From contig NZ_CP036276.1 in the NCBI RefSeq assembly GCF_007747995.1, forward strand, positions 1,851,001-1,915,000: a stretch of 64,000 bases of DNA, written 5' to 3'. The position numbers were made by a program, and so were the translations under genes. This stretch comes from Symmachiella dynata. Its GTDB lineage: Bacteria; Planctomycetota; Planctomycetia; Planctomycetales; Planctomycetaceae. Positions 37,157-45,858 of the stretch are shown here, in pieces. Every line of letters begins with the position of its first letter. Within the stretch, counting starts at the first letter, position 1. The notes below the pieces were generated by a model. That model did not search any database and had not been told where the DNA came from. It worked only from the letters and a program-made list of their open reading frames with translations.

Positions 37157-37609
37157 CTAAGTCATAACCTCCGTTGAAGCCGCTGTCACAACTCCAGGCA
37201 AGACGAATAACCCCATTGCTTCGCCCCAGAGTCGCCCTCCGGCTGGATGCCACGTTTTTTCAACGAAAGCACCCTGAAGCGTCCTGAACTGCGTCACGAA
37301 TTCCGGGCGGCCAACCCAATTGTTAACAGTAACAACCACAATGACATGCCCGGCAAGTGTGCCATCACTGTCCATCCCATCAACGTGGAGAAAGTCAAAC
37401 AATCCATCGTCAACTGACGACATAAAAGTGGCAAGGTCGTGGCCGACGAAAAAATCGTACATTACAGAGTTGTGGTAATGCGAATATCTCGGTGCGATGG
37501 AAATCTTGTCTCGCTTGCTCTGAGTCGGCCACCAACTTGCCCAAGCAAAAATCAGCAAGCCCAAAATAGCGAAGACGCTTACCGCAACAACGCGTTCAGT
37601 CTCGGTCAT
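37157..37609 (-). CDS. Small membrane-anchored protein of unknown function
   Basis: 150 residues. One N-terminal membrane segment (about 8-28, VVAVSVFAILGLLIFAWAS) and a soluble remainder rich in aromatic and Gly residues with no recognised motif. It lies 40 bases upstream of the DUF4303-like gene on the same strand and may be expressed with it. Confidence 0.6.
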   Translation of the reverse strand: MTETERVVAVSVFAILGLLIFAWASWWPTQSKRDKISIAPRYSHYHNSVMYDFFVGHDLATFMSSVDDGLFDFLHVDGMDSDGTLAGHVIVVVTVNNWVGRPEFVTQFRTLQGAFVEKTWHPAGGRLWGEAMGLFVLPGVVTAASTEVMT

Positions 37610-37810
37610 TAAACATTGGCCGCATAAAGGAATCTAAAATGTCTACCATTCGTATCGTGCCGATGGACAGAATGTTTGCATGGAAAATAGCAATGCAAAG
37701 TTGAGAGCTAAGGCAACGTGGATTCGCGACATGTGGATTGAAACTCAAATTGTATACGTTGATCACTCACAATTCACGAAGATTCCCGCACGATCAGCCG
37801 TTTCCCCCGA

Positions 37811-38185
37811 TCACACCTCAGGCCGACGCAACAACCGCGTCGCAATCGCTTCCGACCGTCCTCCCAACGCTGACAGCACCTCACGATACCCCAACAACGT
37901 CGCCAACAGCACCACCCGCTCCCAGGTCGCTGCCTCAGGGGAAACCTCGTCGGCGCGACAATCGGCGAAGAGTTGCACGACCAGCGCATCCAAAGCCTCG
38001 GTCGCCGCCTTGAGCGCCCAAGGCTCCACATCGCGCCCCATCCGCTCCAACAAGCTGCAAAAAATCGTCGCATCGCCCCGCCAAGCATCGGGCAACTGAG
38101 CATCGGTTGCAGCAGCATCCTCCCCCCGATGCAACTTCAAGCCCGCACCATTTGTCGCCGCACCATTCTCGCCCCCAACCGTCAT
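37811..38185 (-). CDS. Small protein of unknown function
   Basis: 124 residues, mostly helical (LLERMGRDVEPWALKAATEALDALVVQLFADC, VVLLATLLGYREVLSALGG), with no signal peptide. AGGGGGGAG lies eight bases before the ATG, which argues for a real gene over the overlapping plus-strand frames. I do not recognise a family. Confidence 0.55.
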   Translation of the reverse strand: MTVGGENGAATNGAGLKLHRGEDAAATDAQLPDAWRGDATIFCSLLERMGRDVEPWALKAATEALDALVVQLFADCRADEVSPEAATWERVVLLATLLGYREVLSALGGRSEAIATRLLRRPEV

Positions 38186-38745
38186 CTATTCGCTCCCCCC
38201 TTTGAAATCGAGCCTCACACAAACGAATTGCGGTTGCGCACAAGATGGCGAGATAGGCTGTAGGGATTTCAAGCGTGAGCCCTGAGGGGACAGGTGTGAG
38301 TACCAACCAAGAGGGAAGCACGCGTTGTTTACGACGGGGTGGCAAGTGAAAAACCTATGTGCATTGAGGCTCGTTCACGAGCCTTCTCACTGCTCGGCTT
38401 GAGCCTGTGTGTCCATGGCTAAAGCCCTCACAGCGAGAACCTCCGTGGAACGGAGGTAGAATGATGAGAATGCCCCCCATAATCCCCGTCGTAAACAACG
38501 GGGCTAATACCGCTGCGCGGGAAGCCCGGTGAACCGGGCTTGCTGTACAGCGACAGTCCTTGCGGTCCGACGCAGGGTACTCGTCATTTGCCTGAACAGA
38601 GCCTTGAAGCTGTAGACTGTAGTCCATAGGGCTGGCAGATGATGGCCATTTGGAACGGCATTGAATTTACTGGCCACCGGCCACTCGCCACCGGCCACTT
38701 CGTCTGCCTACTGCCTACTGCCTACCGCCTACCGCCTACCGCCTA
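38186..38745. other. Intergenic region holding hairpins and tandem repeats
   Basis: 560 bp between two minus-strand genes. It holds a hairpin array (38367-38548) and a composite tandem repeat (38670-38747), listed separately. TGAGGGGACAGGTGTGAG at 38285 matches a piece in the mdh upstream region. No gene is seen. Confidence 0.6.
38367..38548. repeat. Array of four hairpins, REP-like
   Basis: In order: AGGCTCG-TTCA-CGAGCCT (38367), ACCTCCGT-GGA-ACGGAGGT (38439), CCCCGTCGTAAACAACGGGG (38484), AAGCCCGG-TGAA-CCGGGCTT (38522). The last two, joined by GCTAATACCGC, match in inverse the element at 42830-42880 upstream of the RAYT gene. Confidence 0.7.
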
Positions 38746-38747
38746 CT
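38670..38747. repeat. Composite tandem repeat (inverse orientation), abuts a stop codon
   Basis: TGGCCACCGGCCACT-type decamers, then six heptamers: three CTGCCTA and three CCGCCTA (38704-38745). The array ends at the stop codon of the MOSC gene. Same architecture as 41714-41780 and 42691-42784, inverted. Confidence 0.8.
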
Positions 38748-39231
38748 AACCCTCCAGCACCCGAACCGCATCCCCCACACGCACCGTGCCCGCTTCAAGC
38801 ACGATCGTGCAGATCCCGCCGTGCCCCCGCATAGCCGCATAACCACCGTCGCCAAGATTGTATTCCATTCGCGAGCAAGGGGCGCAGGGACCGGTTCCCT
38901 CTAGCACGACGTTGCCGATGCTGAACTTGCGATCCTTGAGCGCGATCAGGTTGATCCCTGATACGACAATATTTCGCCGCAATAGCCCGGGGTCGATTGG
39001 GTCGCGGCCCAAGATGGCGCCGATGAATGGCAAGTGCTCGTGCTGAATCAACGTCACTTGCCGTTTGGAATTGTCCCCTTGAGCATGATGCTCGCCCACA
39101 ATGCCATGACCGACGACGATCTCGACTTCGTCCTTGGGTTGGATTGTCGCCATCCGAGCATCACTGATGCCGATCCACTCCACGCGTCCGACTTGCGGAA
39201 CGTATGTTTTCAGGTCTTTATCAGCGGACAT
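38746..39231 (-). CDS. MOSC domain protein
   Basis: 161 residues covering one MOSC domain, a fold shared with the C-terminus of molybdenum cofactor sulfurases. Visible marks are GIVGEHHA, RRNIVVSGINLIAL, and GPCAPCSRM with the conserved Cys. Function could be sulfur-carrier or reductase work on N-hydroxylated or molybdenum-linked substrates. GAGGAGAG lies just upstream of the chosen ATG; the frame continues 72 codons further but the extra part is not family-like. The stop codon is followed directly by heptamer repeats. Confidence 0.85.
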   Translation of the reverse strand: MSADKDLKTYVPQVGRVEWIGISDARMATIQPKDEVEIVVGHGIVGEHHAQGDNSKRQVTLIQHEHLPFIGAILGRDPIDPGLLRRNIVVSGINLIALKDRKFSIGNVVLEGTGPCAPCSRMEYNLGDGGYAAMRGHGGICTIVLEAGTVRVGDAVRVLEG

Positions 39232-39389
39232 CCGGCTCTCTCCTCGTTCCATCGTCTTCGGTCGGGTTGGTGTTTCGCGGGCCAATGAGCCGCGGCGCTT
39301 GTTCGCTACAAACGGGATTCTTAGTATGACAAATGCGCCTCGGCGCGACAAACCAGTAACTAGGTCCGCCGCAGCCGGGTGATAGCCCC

Positions 39390-41720
39390 ATGAAATGCTC
39401 GAAAACTCTGACTCTTTGTCTGTTATTCTCCCTAACCGCAGCGGCAAACGCCCAAACCGGTCCGCCGCTGGCGGGGACGAAACCGCTCCGGTTGCGGGGT
39501 GATCTTTCTCAACGGATGCGTGAGGGGATCGACAAATATCTCACTCGCGAAACGGCCGCCACTGTCCGCTCTCGTCAAAAATTCTGGAACCCCGATTATT
39601 CCTCCCGCGAAGCCTACGAAAAATCAATCGCCGCGAATCGGCGGCGCTTTGCGTATGACATCGGCGCCAGCGATGAACTTCACACCGTCGCTGCATTGGA
39701 GTTAATCGAAACGCTCGATCAACCCGCGCTCATCGCCCGTACCGACCAGTATGCCGTCTTCGCCGTCCGCTGGCCCGCTTTTGGCAATGTCTACGGCGAA
39801 GGCTTGTTGCTGGAGCCGTTGGCACAACCAATCGGTGTCGTCGTTGCCATCCCCGATGCCGATCAGACACCGGAGATGCTCATTGGTTCGGCGCCCGGTA
39901 TCGCACCCCGATCGCAATTCGCCCGTCGCTTGGCCGAGCAAGGCTTCCGTGTGGTCGTGCCGGTGCTGATTGATCGTAGCGACGAATGGGCGGGCAATCC
40001 GGCGGTGATGATGACCAACCAAACACACCGCGAATGGATTTACCGCAGCGCATACCCCATGGGCCGCCACATCATTGGATATGAAGTGAACAAAATCCTC
40101 GCCCTGGTCGATTGGCTCTCACGGCAAGGCAAACCGGGCGATACGATCGGCGTTGCTGGTTATGGCGAAGGCGGGCTGTTGGCCCTCTATACGGCCGCCC
40201 TTGATCCTCGCATCGACGCCACCCTGGTCAGCGGATATTTCGATTCGCGGCAGGATGTCTGGCAAGAGCCGATTTACCGCAACGTGTTCGGACTGCTCCA
40301 GGAATTCGGCGATGCCGAGATCGCCGGGATGATTGCGCCGCGAGCTTTGATTGTTGAACATAGCATCGCCCCGGAAGTCGATGGCCCACCCAAGTTGCGG
40401 CCGGGCCGTTTGGAGTCAGCAGCACCGGGACGCTTGACGACTCCGACATTCGCCTCGGTCGACGCCGAAGTCGCTCGCGTTCGGACCCGCTTTCCCGCCC
40501 AAGCGGAGATCCGCCCGAACATCACTCTCATCGCGGGCAAGACCGGCGACCCAATTCCGTTGGGTTCCGACGACGCACTGTCGGCATTTATAAAAGCGCT
40601 GGAGATTGACCAACCATTGAGACCCGCAGGGAATCTCCCAGTCGATACCCGTAGCGACTTCGATCCCGGACCGCGCCAACAGCGGCAAGTCCAACAACTG
40701 ATCGATCACACGATGCACTTGCTGGCTGACTCGCATCATGTCCGGGAAAAATTCTGGGAACCGATCAAACCAACGTCGATCGAAGATTGGCAGCAAGGGA
40801 CCGCCCGCTATCGTGAAGCCATGCTGGAAGAACTGATCGGCCGTTTGCCCCCGGCGACGCTGCCCCCCAATGCCCGCACGCGGCAAATTGACGATCAGCC
40901 GAAATGGACCGGTTACGAAGTGGTCCTGGATGTCTATCCCGATGTGATTTGTTGGGGGTATTTGTTGGTCCCCAAGGACATTCAAGAGGGCGAGAAACGT
41001 CCCGTCGTCGTTTGTCAGCACGGTCTCGAAGGGACGCCAGAATCCGTTGTCACCGACGACCCCGACAAGCGCGACTCCCAGATCTATGGCTCGTACGCCG
41101 CCAAATTGGCCGACGAAGGCTTTGTGACGTATGCTCCGCACAATTTCTACGCGGGAGGCAATGAATTCCGGCAATTGCAGCGAAAGGCAAATCCGCTGAA
41201 AAATACGCTATTCGGCATCACGACCGTGCAGCACCAACAGATGCTGGATTGGCTGAGTAGCCTGCCGTTTGTCGATCCGCAGCGAATTGGGTTTTATGGG
41301 CTTTCCTATGGCGGAAACACGGCCACCCGCGTGCCGGCGATCCTTGAGCAATACGCCTGTGTGATTGATTCCGGAGATTTCAATGAGTGGGTAACGAAAA
41401 CCGTCTCCGTCCATTACAATTATTGTTTCCCCCCGCTGGGCGCCTACGAAGTTGGCGAGTTCAATCTCGGCCACACCTTCAATCATTCCGACATGGTCGG
41501 CTTGATCGCCCCGCGACCGTTTATGGTCGAGCGGGGACACAAAGACGGCGTCGCGCCGGATGAATGGGTCGCAGCAGAATACGCCCGCGTCCGCCGCCTG
41601 TACGTCGAACTTGGCATCCCTGAGCGAACTGAAATTGAGTTTTTTAACGGACCTCACAAGATCAACGGCGTGGGGACGTTTGAGTTTTTACGGAAACATT
41701 TGAATTGGCCGGAGCAGTAG
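39390..41720 (+). CDS. Secreted two-domain alpha/beta hydrolase
   Basis: 776 residues with a Sec signal peptide (1-21, LTAAANAQ). Two alpha/beta-hydrolase-like domains lie in tandem. The first (about 140-410) has the elbow G-Y-G-E-G-G (257-262), with glycine in the nucleophile place and no obvious serine. The second (about 500-770) has an intact G-L-S-Y-G-G (S639), with RPVVVCQHGLEG as the oxyanion strand and a likely acid and His in RPFMVERGHKDGV and NGPHKING. The second domain should be an esterase or peptidase. This is the reverse order of active and inactive halves seen in the 13.6-kb hydrolase. The stop codon lies in a tandem repeat. Confidence 0.82.
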   Translation: MKCSKTLTLCLLFSLTAAANAQTGPPLAGTKPLRLRGDLSQRMREGIDKYLTRETAATVRSRQKFWNPDYSSREAYEKSIAANRRRFAYDIGASDELHTVAALELIETLDQPALIARTDQYAVFAVRWPAFGNVYGEGLLLEPLAQPIGVVVAIPDADQTPEMLIGSAPGIAPRSQFARRLAEQGFRVVVPVLIDRSDEWAGNPAVMMTNQTHREWIYRSAYPMGRHIIGYEVNKILALVDWLSRQGKPGDTIGVAGYGEGGLLALYTAALDPRIDATLVSGYFDSRQDVWQEPIYRNVFGLLQEFGDAEIAGMIAPRALIVEHSIAPEVDGPPKLRPGRLESAAPGRLTTPTFASVDAEVARVRTRFPAQAEIRPNITLIAGKTGDPIPLGSDDALSAFIKALEIDQPLRPAGNLPVDTRSDFDPGPRQQRQVQQLIDHTMHLLADSHHVREKFWEPIKPTSIEDWQQGTARYREAMLEELIGRLPPATLPPNARTRQIDDQPKWTGYEVVLDVYPDVICWGYLLVPKDIQEGEKRPVVVCQHGLEGTPESVVTDDPDKRDSQIYGSYAAKLADEGFVTYAPHNFYAGGNEFRQLQRKANPLKNTLFGITTVQHQQMLDWLSSLPFVDPQRIGFYGLSYGGNTATRVPAILEQYACVIDSGDFNEWVTKTVSVHYNYCFPPLGAYEVGEFNLGHTFNHSDMVGLIAPRPFMVERGHKDGVAPDEWVAAEYARVRRLYVELGIPERTEIEFFNGPHKINGVGTFEFLRKHLNWPEQ

Positions 41721-41780
41721 GCAGTAGGCAGTAGGCAGAAAAAGTGGCCGGTGGTCAGTGGCCGGTGGCCAGAAAAAAAC
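41714..41780. repeat. Composite tandem repeat overlapping a stop codon
   Basis: Three heptamers GCAGTAG (41714-41734), then GCAGAAAAA, then a GTGGCCGG/TGGTCAGTGGCC decamer block. The first TAG is the stop codon of the hydrolase gene, so the array begins inside the coding frame. Confidence 0.82.
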
Positions 41781-41883
41781 GCCGTGCCAAGCAGCGATCA
41801 TCTGCCAACCCTACGGCCTAAAGTCTACAGCCTAAAGCCTAACCACAGGCCTGTCACCTTTTTTAAAAAACGGAATCAACGCG

Positions 41884-42675
41884 ATGCAACCTGCTAAAGA
41901 ATTAATTGCGAAAGTCAATCGGGGCGAACTGACGACGGGGCCGCTGGTGATCGATCATCTCTGGCCTGGACTGATGGATCATGTGCTGCGTGCCGAAATG
42001 GATTACATGATCGTTTGTATGGAACACAGTTGCCACAACACCGAACGCGTGGCGGAGATGTGCGCGCTCGGTCGGTTGGCCAATTTTCCGGTCCTGGTTC
42101 GTCCGCCGAAACTCGATTTCAGTACGATCTCTCGCACGATGGATCTGGGCGCTTGCGGCATGTTGTTGCCGACGGTCGAAACGCCGGAGCAGTTGGATGT
42201 CGTCCGCGATGCCATCCGCGTCCCCCCGCGCGGCCGCCGCCGTCCGGGTGGAATGGGAAATCGTTGGATCAAGGATATGACCGCCGCCGACTGGGAAAAA
42301 GACGTCGAACAAGATGTCATCATCCTGCCGCAAATCGAGAGTCAAAAGGGCATGGACCACCTCGACGCAATCGTTGGCCACGAAGTGACCACCTGCGCCG
42401 CCATCGGTCCCTACGACCTTTCACACGACCTGGGCGTCGGCGCGCAGTGGGACAATCCCAAATTCCTCACAGCCCGCGACGAAATCCGCGCCGCCGCCAA
42501 GCGGGCCGGCAAAGTCATGTGGATGATCGGCGACGGCCCGTCCCTAGCTAAAGAGGGATTCACCTTTCTCTGCGTCGGCGAACCCTCGGTGATCCTGGAA
42601 TCGGCGATGACACAAATCGTCAAACAAACCCGTGGCGAAGCGAGCGAAGAGTCACTGCGCGGGTACAATGCGTGA
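41884..42675 (+). CDS. HpcH/HpaI aldolase/citrate lyase family protein
   Basis: 263 residues, single TIM-barrel domain. Metal and substrate residues of the class II aldolase family are visible: the Glu in MEHSCHN, the Glu in IILPQIES and the Asp in [11 protein letters not shown]. Members split 4-hydroxy-2-oxo acids to pyruvate and an aldehyde; the substrate here is unknown. No signal peptide, so cytoplasmic. A tandem repeat array begins about 15 bases after its stop. Confidence 0.88.
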   Translation: MQPAKELIAKVNRGELTTGPLVIDHLWPGLMDHVLRAEMDYMIVCMEHSCHNTERVAEMCALGRLANFPVLVRPPKLDFSTISRTMDLGACGMLLPTVETPEQLDVVRDAIRVPPRGRRRPGGMGNRWIKDMTAADWEKDVEQDVIILPQIESQKGMDHLDAIVGHEVTTCAAIGPYDLSHDLGVGAQWDNPKFLTARDEIRAAAKRAGKVMWMIGDGPSLAKEGFTFLCVGEPSVILESAMTQIVKQTRGEASEESLRGYNA

Positions 42676-42684
42676 GGCAGTGGC

Positions 42685-42784
<100 letters not shown>

Positions 42785-42829
42785 AAGAAGGAGTGGTTGT
42801 TGGTGAGTGTGCGTGGGTGGTTTACGCCG

Positions 42830-42880
42830 GTTGACCGGCGTTTCCGCGAAGCGGTATTAGCCCCGTCGTTTACGGCGGGG
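42830..42880. repeat. REP-like hairpin pair upstream of the RAYT gene
   Basis: GCCGG-TTGA-CCGGC and CCCCGTCG-TTTA-CGGCGGGG joined by a short link with GCGGTATTAG. An inverted relative lies at 38484-38541. Such paired hairpins next to a RAYT gene fit known REP organisation. Confidence 0.75.
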
Positions 42881-42920
42881 GAAAGCTACCTCGCACAGGT
42901 AGCACACGAGGTTCCCGGCA

Positions 42921-42972
42921 ATGTTGTGCGCGGGTCTCCCGACCCCGCACTGCCCCTGACCGAAGGTCTCCC
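42921..42972. repeat. Left inverted repeat flanking the RAYT gene
   Basis: Begins GTTGTGCGCGGGTCTCCC, then GACCCCGCAC and GACCGAAGGTCTCCC. The reverse complement occurs after the gene at 43590-43640 with a few changes. Confidence 0.8.
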
Positions 42973-43015
42973 TGCCCCCCCACCGCAAGAATACGAATCG
43001 GAAAGCCAAACAACT

Positions 43016-43564
43016 ATGGAACGCTACCGAATTCGAACCGATGCCGTCGTCTATTTTGTGACCTACAGCATTGTTGATTGGCTCCCAGTGTTTGTTTCCG
43101 AGCAAGCATGCAAAATTGTGACCGACAGCTTCAGTTTTTGCCATGGCCAGAAAAACCTGCGCATCAATGCCTACGTGATCATGCCGACACATCTCCACGC
43201 GATCGTTTTTGATAAAAATTTCGATTCCAAGAGTTTAGAAAAAACTTTGTTCGATTTTCGAAAGTTCACCGGTCGTCAACTGAGCGATTACTGCATGCAA
43301 CACGCTCCCCCATGTTTTGTTACGACCCTCAAAGCTGCGGCGAGCAAAGATCGTGAGCGCCGCTTTTGGCAGTCGAGCCGACATCCTGAGGCGATCGAAA
43401 CGGAAGCATTCTGGAAACAGAAGTTGGACTACATCCACGAAAACCCTTGCCGTAAAGGGCTGGTCACTCGGGGAGCGGATTGGCGATTTTCATCCGCGCG
43501 GTATTTCGTGTCGGACGGACGAGAGAACGGTGATGTGGAAATTAGTGCTTTGGATTGGGGGTAA
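43016..43564 (+). CDS. REP-associated tyrosine transposase (RAYT)
   Basis: 182 residues of the Y1_Tnp (IS200/IS605-like) family. The HUH motif is MPTHLHAIV (H59, H61) and the single catalytic tyrosine lies in KLDYIHENP (Y139), as in RAYT proteins that act on single-stranded REP hairpins. The ATG starts MERYRIRT; the frame extends 82 codons upstream but through the inverted repeat and hairpins, so those are not coding. Inverted repeats lie on both sides, and REP-like hairpins stand upstream. RAYTs are usually single-copy domesticated transposases that spread REPs. It seems intact. Confidence 0.88.
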   Translation: MERYRIRTDAVVYFVTYSIVDWLPVFVSEQACKIVTDSFSFCHGQKNLRINAYVIMPTHLHAIVFDKNFDSKSLEKTLFDFRKFTGRQLSDYCMQHAPPCFVTTLKAAASKDRERRFWQSSRHPEAIETEAFWKQKLDYIHENPCRKGLVTRGADWRFSSARYFVSDGRENGDVEISALDWG

Positions 43565-43589
43565 CTGAGGGGCGTCTGTTTAGTCGTCC

Positions 43590-43708
43590 GGGAGACCTTT
43601 GGTCGCGGTCTGTGCGGGGTCGGGAGACCCGCGCACAACTTAGGGGAGACCCGCGCACAACATAGAGGTCACCCGCGCACAACATTGTCACCTGCGCACA
43701 ACATTGCC
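43590..43708. repeat. Right inverted repeat of the RAYT region plus tandem tail
   Basis: First the reverse complement of the left repeat (43590-43640), then further copies of the end of it: GGGAGACCCGCGCACAAC, AGGTCACCCGCGCACAAC and TGTCACCTGCGCACAAC (to 43704). The shared unit is about 18-24 bp with the core GCGCACAACAT. Confidence 0.78.
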
Positions 43709-43709
43709 C

Positions 43710-44681
43710 TTAGTCGCTCAGCCTTAACCAACCGACGTTCCGCAAACGCTCGAACTCCGCTTCGATCTCCGTTCCTTCGTAAAACGACAACCACCCGTGT
43801 AGCATCCGCTTTTCGCCGGGGGCGCAGTTGGGGAATTTGGGGTCGGAGTGTAAGCAGGGGCAGCGGGTGTTGCCCCAGGGGCGGTGGCAGTGGTCCCAAG
43901 CGGTGATGATCCAGCGGTCGCCCGCTTCATTGCGGGCGGCGCAGAATGGTTTGGAGAAGACTTTGTTGTCGTTGGTCTGTTCATTGAAACCGATGGCCGC
44001 TTTGAGCATTACACAGTTTTGCACGCGCAGGTCGCTGAGCGTTTCTTTGGTTCCGTTTTCCAACCACAGTTCCATTTTTACACCATCCCGGCCGGGCATG
44101 ATCTTCGCACCAAAAGCAATGCCGTTGGGCAGTTTGCGCGTCATGTCAAACGTCCCATCGTTGCGGCGATTCCATTCGAGCGGTTTCAGCTCAATACCTT
44201 GCGCCTCCCAAATGGTGGGCACGTGCGTATGCGCCAGATAAGTCAGCCCCAGGTTCGACCAGATCGCTTCGGGAATATCGGCCACGACGTAGCTGTGATC
44301 GTCCCACGGCGTAAACACGCTGATCTTCGTATCGCGCTGCGGCCGAATTGCCCCTTCGAGAAATCCAATCCGCGGATGCCGTCCGCCCGGATAAGGCAAC
44401 GTCAACAACGGTGCTTCGGCCCGACGCTGCGGTTTGGTCTCCGCTGAGATGCGCAGTCGCTTTAGAGATGATTGGATTTCCGCTTCACTCAGCCCGGTTG
44501 CATCAGCGATTTCCGCGTTGGAAAAATTGTGGTACCAGACCATATTCTGCAGCCAATACCTAAGTTCTGCGTCTCCAACCGGGGTGCGGAAATTCTCTGG
44601 GGCTGTCTCGTCGGCGCGAACGGGAGCAGCAGGGGCGATAATGGCCAGGACGACGCAAATGAACCGGAAATGGGTCAACAT
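43710..44681 (-). CDS. Secreted protein of unknown function
   Basis: 323 residues with a Sec signal peptide (1-24, IIAPAAPVRA). The first 70 mature residues have a helical stretch (WYHNFSNAEIADATGLSEAEIQSSLKRL) that looks like a helix-turn-helix; a beta-rich part follows (about 90-300), with DDHSYVVADIPEAIW, WITAWDHCHRPWGN and a C-rich PCLHSDPKFPNCAPG stretch. I do not recognise a named family. AGGG lies six bases upstream of the chosen ATG, 18 bases inside the longest frame. Confidence 0.7.
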   Translation of the reverse strand: MLTHFRFICVVLAIIAPAAPVRADETAPENFRTPVGDAELRYWLQNMVWYHNFSNAEIADATGLSEAEIQSSLKRLRISAETKPQRRAEAPLLTLPYPGGRHPRIGFLEGAIRPQRDTKISVFTPWDDHSYVVADIPEAIWSNLGLTYLAHTHVPTIWEAQGIELKPLEWNRRNDGTFDMTRKLPNGIAFGAKIMPGRDGVKMELWLENGTKETLSDLRVQNCVMLKAAIGFNEQTNDNKVFSKPFCAARNEAGDRWIITAWDHCHRPWGNTRCPCLHSDPKFPNCAPGEKRMLHGWLSFYEGTEIEAEFERLRNVGWLRLSD

Positions 44682-45198
44682 GGTTTTCCCTATGTGCATA
44701 AATCAGAGATTGCGGTTACCGTTCTTCGCAAGAATCTACAACCTGCGCGAATTGCCCTGGCGGCAAACTGACCGTTCGAATCCAAAAGAGTGGTCGACTT
44801 CCCGGCTGGCTGCCGACTTTATCCAACAGTCAACTGATGAAAAGGCGTAGTCCCCTCAGGGACGGCCAAGCGGGTTTTCGCTTCATGTAAGTGTCCTGAA
44901 CAGTTTCTCGCTTATGGGAAGGTGGATGTCAATGTGGCACAACACCGGGAGATTCTAGCAACTGCGGGAAATTCAGTGCATTGTTGATGGCCACGAAGGA
45001 ATAAAAGAATGAACATGCGATCAGTTCTTTGAGAATCGTCTTGCCTTGAAGCCAGATTCTCTTAAAATTAACAGTGGTATTATTCTAAATTTGGCCGCGA
45101 GGTGGTGAAATGAGTCACCGTGATTCATCTCCCGGGAATCCTTTGTTGTCGCCGTTTATTGCAATTTTATAAGTTCATTTTGGAGTGGAGAGCAAAGC
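44682..45198. other. 517-bp intergenic region between divergent genes
   Basis: Upstream of the secreted protein gene (minus) and the sigma factor gene (plus). AT-rich around 45040-45095, with GGAGTGGAGAGC as the ribosome site of the sigma gene at about 45182-45193. No gene or clear promoter pair is seen. Confidence 0.5.
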
Positions 45199-45768
45199 GT
45201 GGCATTAACGCAAATTGATCGCACACTGCTCACCCGCTGCCTCGAAAAAGAGCCAGGTGCGTGGAAGGACTTTGTTGACCGATTTATGGGACTGTTCGTG
45301 CATGTCATCACGCACACCGCCCATTCTCGTAGCATCCGTGTTTCACAGGAAGACATTGACGACCTGTGTGCGGAAGTCTTCGTTACATTGTTGGCCAACG
45401 ACTTTGCCGTACTGCGGCACTTCGCCGGGAAGAGCTCCTTGGCGACCTATCTGACCGTGGTGGCGCGGCGCGTGATTGTGCGCGAGATGTCGCAACGGCG
45501 GATGGCTCAAGCCATGGGGCACACACCGCCCAGCCCCGAAACCGTCGACCGTAGCGAATCGGGTGAGTCGGGACGTGTCGCGGATGAGGAAGAAGTCGAG
45601 CGGATGCTCGAAGGTTTGGACCCACGCGAAGCGGACATCGTCCGGCAATTCCACCTGGAAGGCCGTTCCTACCGTGAAATCAGTTCGGGATTAGGTGTGC
45701 CGCAAAATACGATTGGCCCCACGCTCTCCCGCGCTCGTGCAAAAATTCGTCGCAAAGTCGAACAATAA
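45199..45768 (+). CDS. ECF-type RNA polymerase sigma factor
   Basis: 189 residues from a GTG start. Sigma region 2 lies at about 15-100 (QEDIDDLCAEVFVTLLAND, SSLATYLTVVARRVIVREM) and region 4 at about 130-185 (LDPREADIVRQFHLEGRSYREISSGLGVPQNTIGPTLSRARAKIRR), the latter a helix-turn-helix that reads the -35 box. No region 1 or 3, so an extracytoplasmic-function type. No anti-sigma gene is next to it; it stands alone with a terminator at its 3' end. Confidence 0.9.
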   Translation: MALTQIDRTLLTRCLEKEPGAWKDFVDRFMGLFVHVITHTAHSRSIRVSQEDIDDLCAEVFVTLLANDFAVLRHFAGKSSLATYLTVVARRVIVREMSQRRMAQAMGHTPPSPETVDRSESGESGRVADEEEVERMLEGLDPREADIVRQFHLEGRSYREISSGLGVPQNTIGPTLSRARAKIRRKVEQ

Positions 45769-45800
45769 TTCGGATTGTTCGCAGAACCCAATTCCTACAC

Positions 45801-45843
45801 AAAAAAAGGGGATGGCTTTTTGAAGCCATCCCCTTTCTTATTT
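45801..45843. terminator. Bidirectional hairpin terminator
   Basis: AAAGGGGATGGCTT-TTTG-AAGCCATCCCCTTT with A-run on the left and T-rich TCTTATTT on the right. It lies between the 3' ends of the sigma factor gene and the opposite isomerase gene, so it can end both transcripts. Confidence 0.88.
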
Positions 45844-45858
45844 ATCTTGCGGTTCACA

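Noticed and set aside
37680-38099. Plus-strand frame of 139 codons
   Set aside because: Ser/Arg/Asn-rich shadow of the minus-strand 124-residue gene, which has a good ribosome site.
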